Shown: piece after piece, positions 6,530 to 8,734 of the stretch
Layout: each line of letters begins with the position of its first letter
How positions within the stretch are numbered: position 1 is the stretch's first letter
Source of the DNA: an uncultured bacterium
Lineage (GTDB): Bacteria; Actinomycetota; Actinomycetes; S36-B12
NCBI GenBank assembly: GCA_903896585.1
Contig: CAITYI010000392.1
Span: forward strand, 1-8,734
DNA length: 8,734 nucleotides
Direction of reading: 5' to 3'
Made by a program: the position numbers and the translations under genes
Notes under the pieces: model-generated
What the model was told of the DNA's origin: nothing
The model's database searches: none
What the model saw: only the letters and a program-made list of their open reading frames with translations

Positions 6530-8421
6530 ATAATGCGGATTGTCACAGTTGAGCCCTTGGGTAATTCAGTTCCGGCAGCGGGTGACTGGCTGATCACTCG
6601 ATTCAGCGGTGCAACCTCACCCACTTGGACATTGACCCTTAAACCTAATTTCTGTAATTCGGCGATTGCCTTTCTGCGCGGCATGTCGACCAAGTTTGGC
6701 ACGGTGACCGGAGGCGGCCCCTTGGAAATTACTAGGTCAACACTTGTACCGGAATTCACGGTCGTACCAACTTTGGGCTTTATTGATATGACGGTATTTT
6801 TTGGTACCACTTCGGAGAAAACATTACTTCGATTGATCAATAGGCCAAGGTCATTGAGTTGACTTTCGACAACCTTGATTTTTTCACCGACCACTCTGGG
6901 AATTTCCACAGGTCGTGGACCCTTGGAGATCACCAGATCGACAACTGTGCCAGGTTTGAGTTCTGATCCGATCTTTGGTTCGGTTTTGGCCACCAAGCCG
7001 CTAGGAATATTGTTATCGAAGGCTTCGACCCGACCCCCAACGACCAGATTGGCTGCGGAGATAGCGGTGGTAGCAATTTCGGGCGATTTACCCTTTACGT
7101 CAGGCACGAGATAGCGTTCAGGGCCTTGTGAAATCGTGGCATTAATCGTGCCATTGGGACGAATGCCATCGCCCGGGGCTGGCTCGGTGGCAATAATGAC
7201 ACCTGAAGGAACTGTTTCACTGTATGCCGGTTCTGTCTCAGACAACGTGAACTCAGTACCGGTCAGTTCTTTCTCGGCTTGCTCAAAAGTTTGTCCCACG
7301 AGATTGGGTGCGGGAATGTATGTTCCAGGTCCCGCCGCCAGCCACCAACCCGCAAAACCAGCAATTGCCACGCTGATCAATACCGCAATCGCAGTGAGAA
7401 AAAAATTTTTGCGCGGCTTTCGATCAGGAAAATGTTGAGGGATGAAATCTTGGCCAGTCCGGTTATCAGGTGATTCACGATTCGACTCAGGGTTCACTCC
7501 TTGGCGGTCTCGCGAGACCACCAAGGTGTCGCGGATATCCACAAATGGACGTGGCGCGGGGAGTGAGGTTTGAATCCTTCGAATGTCGGCAAGGAAATCT
7601 TGTGCGCTTTGATAGCGAAGATCAGGGTCACGCTTGGTTGCAGATATAACGAGTGCATCGGCTTCCCTCGGCAGGTCGGCCTGGATCGATGTTGGGGCAG
7701 GAACATCTGCATTGACATGTTGGTATGCGATTGCAAGTGGGCTTTCACCAGAATGCGGCGCACGTCCGGTGATCATTTCAAAAAGTAGGATGCCGGTTGA
7801 ATATATGTCGGAGCGGGCGTCGGCATCGCCACGTTCAACCTGTTCGGGGGAGAGATAGGTCACCGTTCCAATAATCATGCCGGCTGTTTGGGTGGATTCA
7901 CTGCTGGCAACTGCACGTGCGAGGCCGAAGTCGGCAACTTTGACTCGGCCATCGTCGGAGATGAGAACATTTTCGGGCTTAATATCTCGGTGAACAAGTC
8001 CCGCTGAGTGGGCTGCATTCAGTGCTTCAAGGACCGGGTCGAGTAAAACAAGGGCTTGCTCCAAGGTGAGCGGACCGTACTCGTCAAGAACATCGCGCAA
8101 GGTGCGTCCTGGGATGTATTCCATGGCCAAATACACCTGGCCGTCCGCGTCGCCTTGGTCAAAGACGCCAACAACATGTGGGTGAGATAGGCGCGCCGCG
8201 CTTCTCGCTTCTCGCTGAAACCGCGCCACAAAGCCGGGGTCACCGGCCAGGTGCGGGTGCATCACTTTGAGGGCGACAACTCGATCCAGTCGGGTGTCAG
8301 TGGCCAGATACACCGTTGCCATGCCGCCACGGGCCAGAAAGCCGGTCACCTGATACCGGTTGTCTACCAACTGGCCAACAAGTGGGGCGCTATTGCCCAT
8401 ATTGCCACCAGGGAAGTTCAT
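6526..8421 (-). CDS. pknL: Membrane Ser/Thr protein kinase with four PASTA domains
   Basis: This receptor-type kinase has a cytoplasmic catalytic domain and an outer part that in related proteins senses peptidoglycan or muropeptides; it likely regulates wall growth and division by phosphorylation. Kinase domain about 23-283: glycine loop GFLARGGMATVY (27-38), Lys52, Glu71, catalytic HRDIKPEN (144-151), DFG (164-166), and an activation loop with Thr177 and Thr179 where PknB-type kinases autophosphorylate, then SPEQ (191-194). A charged linker (284-338) leads to one transmembrane helix (about 339-363). Four PASTA repeats follow: about 367-434, 437-502, 505-569 and 572-631. It starts at ATG 8421; Met8 (ATG 8400), after a GGTGG sequence and just before the family-like SAPLVGQLVDNRY, is an equally good start. 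The symbol pknL rests on its position near class II aroG, as in M. tuberculosis and relatives, and on PASTA-bearing corynebacterial PknL; pknB would be the general family name. It lies 10 bp after the NadR-like gene. Confidence 0.94.
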   Translation of the reverse strand: MNFPGGNMGNSAPLVGQLVDNRYQVTGFLARGGMATVYLATDTRLDRVVALKVMHPHLAGDPGFVARFQREARSAARLSHPHVVGVFDQGDADGQVYLAMEYIPGRTLRDVLDEYGPLTLEQALVLLDPVLEALNAAHSAGLVHRDIKPENVLISDDGRVKVADFGLARAVASSESTQTAGMIIGTVTYLSPEQVERGDADARSDIYSTGILLFEMITGRAPHSGESPLAIAYQHVNADVPAPTSIQADLPREADALVISATKRDPDLRYQSAQDFLADIRRIQTSLPAPRPFVDIRDTLVVSRDRQGVNPESNRESPDNRTGQDFIPQHFPDRKPRKNFFLTAIAVLISVAIAGFAGWWLAAGPGTYIPAPNLVGQTFEQAEKELTGTEFTLSETEPAYSETVPSGVIIATEPAPGDGIRPNGTINATISQGPERYLVPDVKGKSPEIATTAISAANLVVGGRVEAFDNNIPSGLVAKTEPKIGSELKPGTVVDLVISKGPRPVEIPRVVGEKIKVVESQLNDLGLLINRSNVFSEVVPKNTVISIKPKVGTTVNSGTSVDLVISKGPPPVTVPNLVDMPRRKAIAELQKLGLRVNVQVGEVAPLNRVISQSPAAGTELPKGSTVTIRII

Positions 8422-8431
8422 TCCTGTGAGT

Positions 8432-8734
8432 CTATGGGGAGATTATGGGGACATCGGGTTGCCACGCTTGCCGTAACCGCTCTTCCAGACGCCCCGAAAC
8501 TAATGGAATTGGCGCCCCGTGAATTGCTTCCCACGAGGGGATAAATTCGGAGAGGAGTTCATGCATTCGGGTGCGCATTTCCGGACCGTCGCGGAGCGGA
8601 TCAGGTGACCAGTCAATATCAATATTGCACCAAATAAGCCGTTGGTATCGGCTGAGGAGTTCAGTATCGATATTCCCTGCCTGACCAAAGTAAAGCTGCG
8701 AGTACAAGGGTGTTGTTATTGCGGCCGGGTCGCA
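8432..8734 (-). CDS. C-terminal part of a NadR-like AAA ATPase/nicotinamide riboside kinase-type protein (5' end outside window)
   Basis: The frame is open from the window edge to TAG 8434-8432, giving 100 residues with no need for an internal start. It begins CDPAAITTPLYSQLYFGQ. This resembles the Walker-B-like CDTD/TT..YS..YFG block of the kinase domain of NadR and related AAA_28 proteins. Further on, RLIWCNIDIDWSPDPLRDGP matches the block in that family that reads roughly Y-D-L-x-L-L-x-x-D-I-P-W-x-x-D-x-L-R-D, and LVSGRLEERLRQAW matches its final arginine-containing segment. By analogy the protein could phosphorylate nicotinamide riboside with ATP for NAD recycling, or be an adenylyltransferase-kinase fusion. 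The N-terminal half with the P-loop, and any adenylyltransferase domain, is outside the window, so the substrate stays unproven. It is just upstream of the PASTA kinase on the same strand and probably co-transcribed with it. Confidence 0.66.
   Translation of the reverse strand, partial: CDPAAITTPLYSQLYFGQAGNIDTELLSRYQRLIWCNIDIDWSPDPLRDGPEMRTRMHELLSEFIPSWEAIHGAPIPLVSGRLEERLRQAWQPDVPIISP

Noticed and set aside
6529..7323. Repetitive DNA in the 3' half of the kinase gene
   Set aside because: It is explained by four diverged PASTA domains at the protein level rather than a DNA repeat element.

Overview
The window looks like a piece of an actinobacterial chromosome of moderate GC content (roughly half by eye). 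It is nearly gap-free housekeeping DNA. The strongest taxonomic clues are a class II DAHP synthase of the M. tuberculosis AroG type, a phosphofructokinase of the Amycolatopsis methanolica pyrophosphate type, and a PASTA-repeat Ser/Thr kinase. AroG, PknL and a PlsC-like acyltransferase also lie close together in mycobacteria. The exact lineage cannot be fixed from this sequence; a modest-GC actinobacterium, perhaps aquatic, would fit. I see no mobile element, CRISPR array, tRNA or rRNA, and no gene-free stretch over 300 bases.

Left part (1-2052): on the minus strand an alpha/beta hydrolase of the carboxylesterase/monoacylglycerol lipase type is followed after 12 bp by a small two-helix membrane protein that runs off the window. 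Diverging from the hydrolase is a PlsC-type acyltransferase. Its leader holds an unusual array of about four 15-bp direct repeats ending at the ribosome binding site.

Middle (2076-6529): glycerol kinase (minus) diverges from a tight plus-strand run: 6-phosphofructokinase with a pyrophosphate-type active site, then class II DAHP synthase, then a methylated-DNA-cysteine methyltransferase. Gaps are 22 and 6 bp. DAHP synthase may also have its own leaderless promoter.

Right part (6526-8734): on the minus strand, the end of a NadR-like ATP-binding protein is followed after 10 bp by a membrane Ser/Thr kinase with four extracellular PASTA repeats. The kinase overlaps the end of the methyltransferase tail to tail by 4 bp.

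The genes could work together as follows (inference): acylglycerol hydrolysis, glycerol phosphorylation and acyl transfer form one glycerolipid set. Reversible PPi-linked fructose phosphate conversion and entry into the shikimate pathway form a central-carbon set. The PASTA kinase monitors the cell wall. No clearly undescribed system is present. The points most worth checking are the 15-bp repeat array, the predicted PPi dependence of the phosphofructokinase, and a glycerol kinase lacking the known fructose-1,6-bisphosphate control loop.
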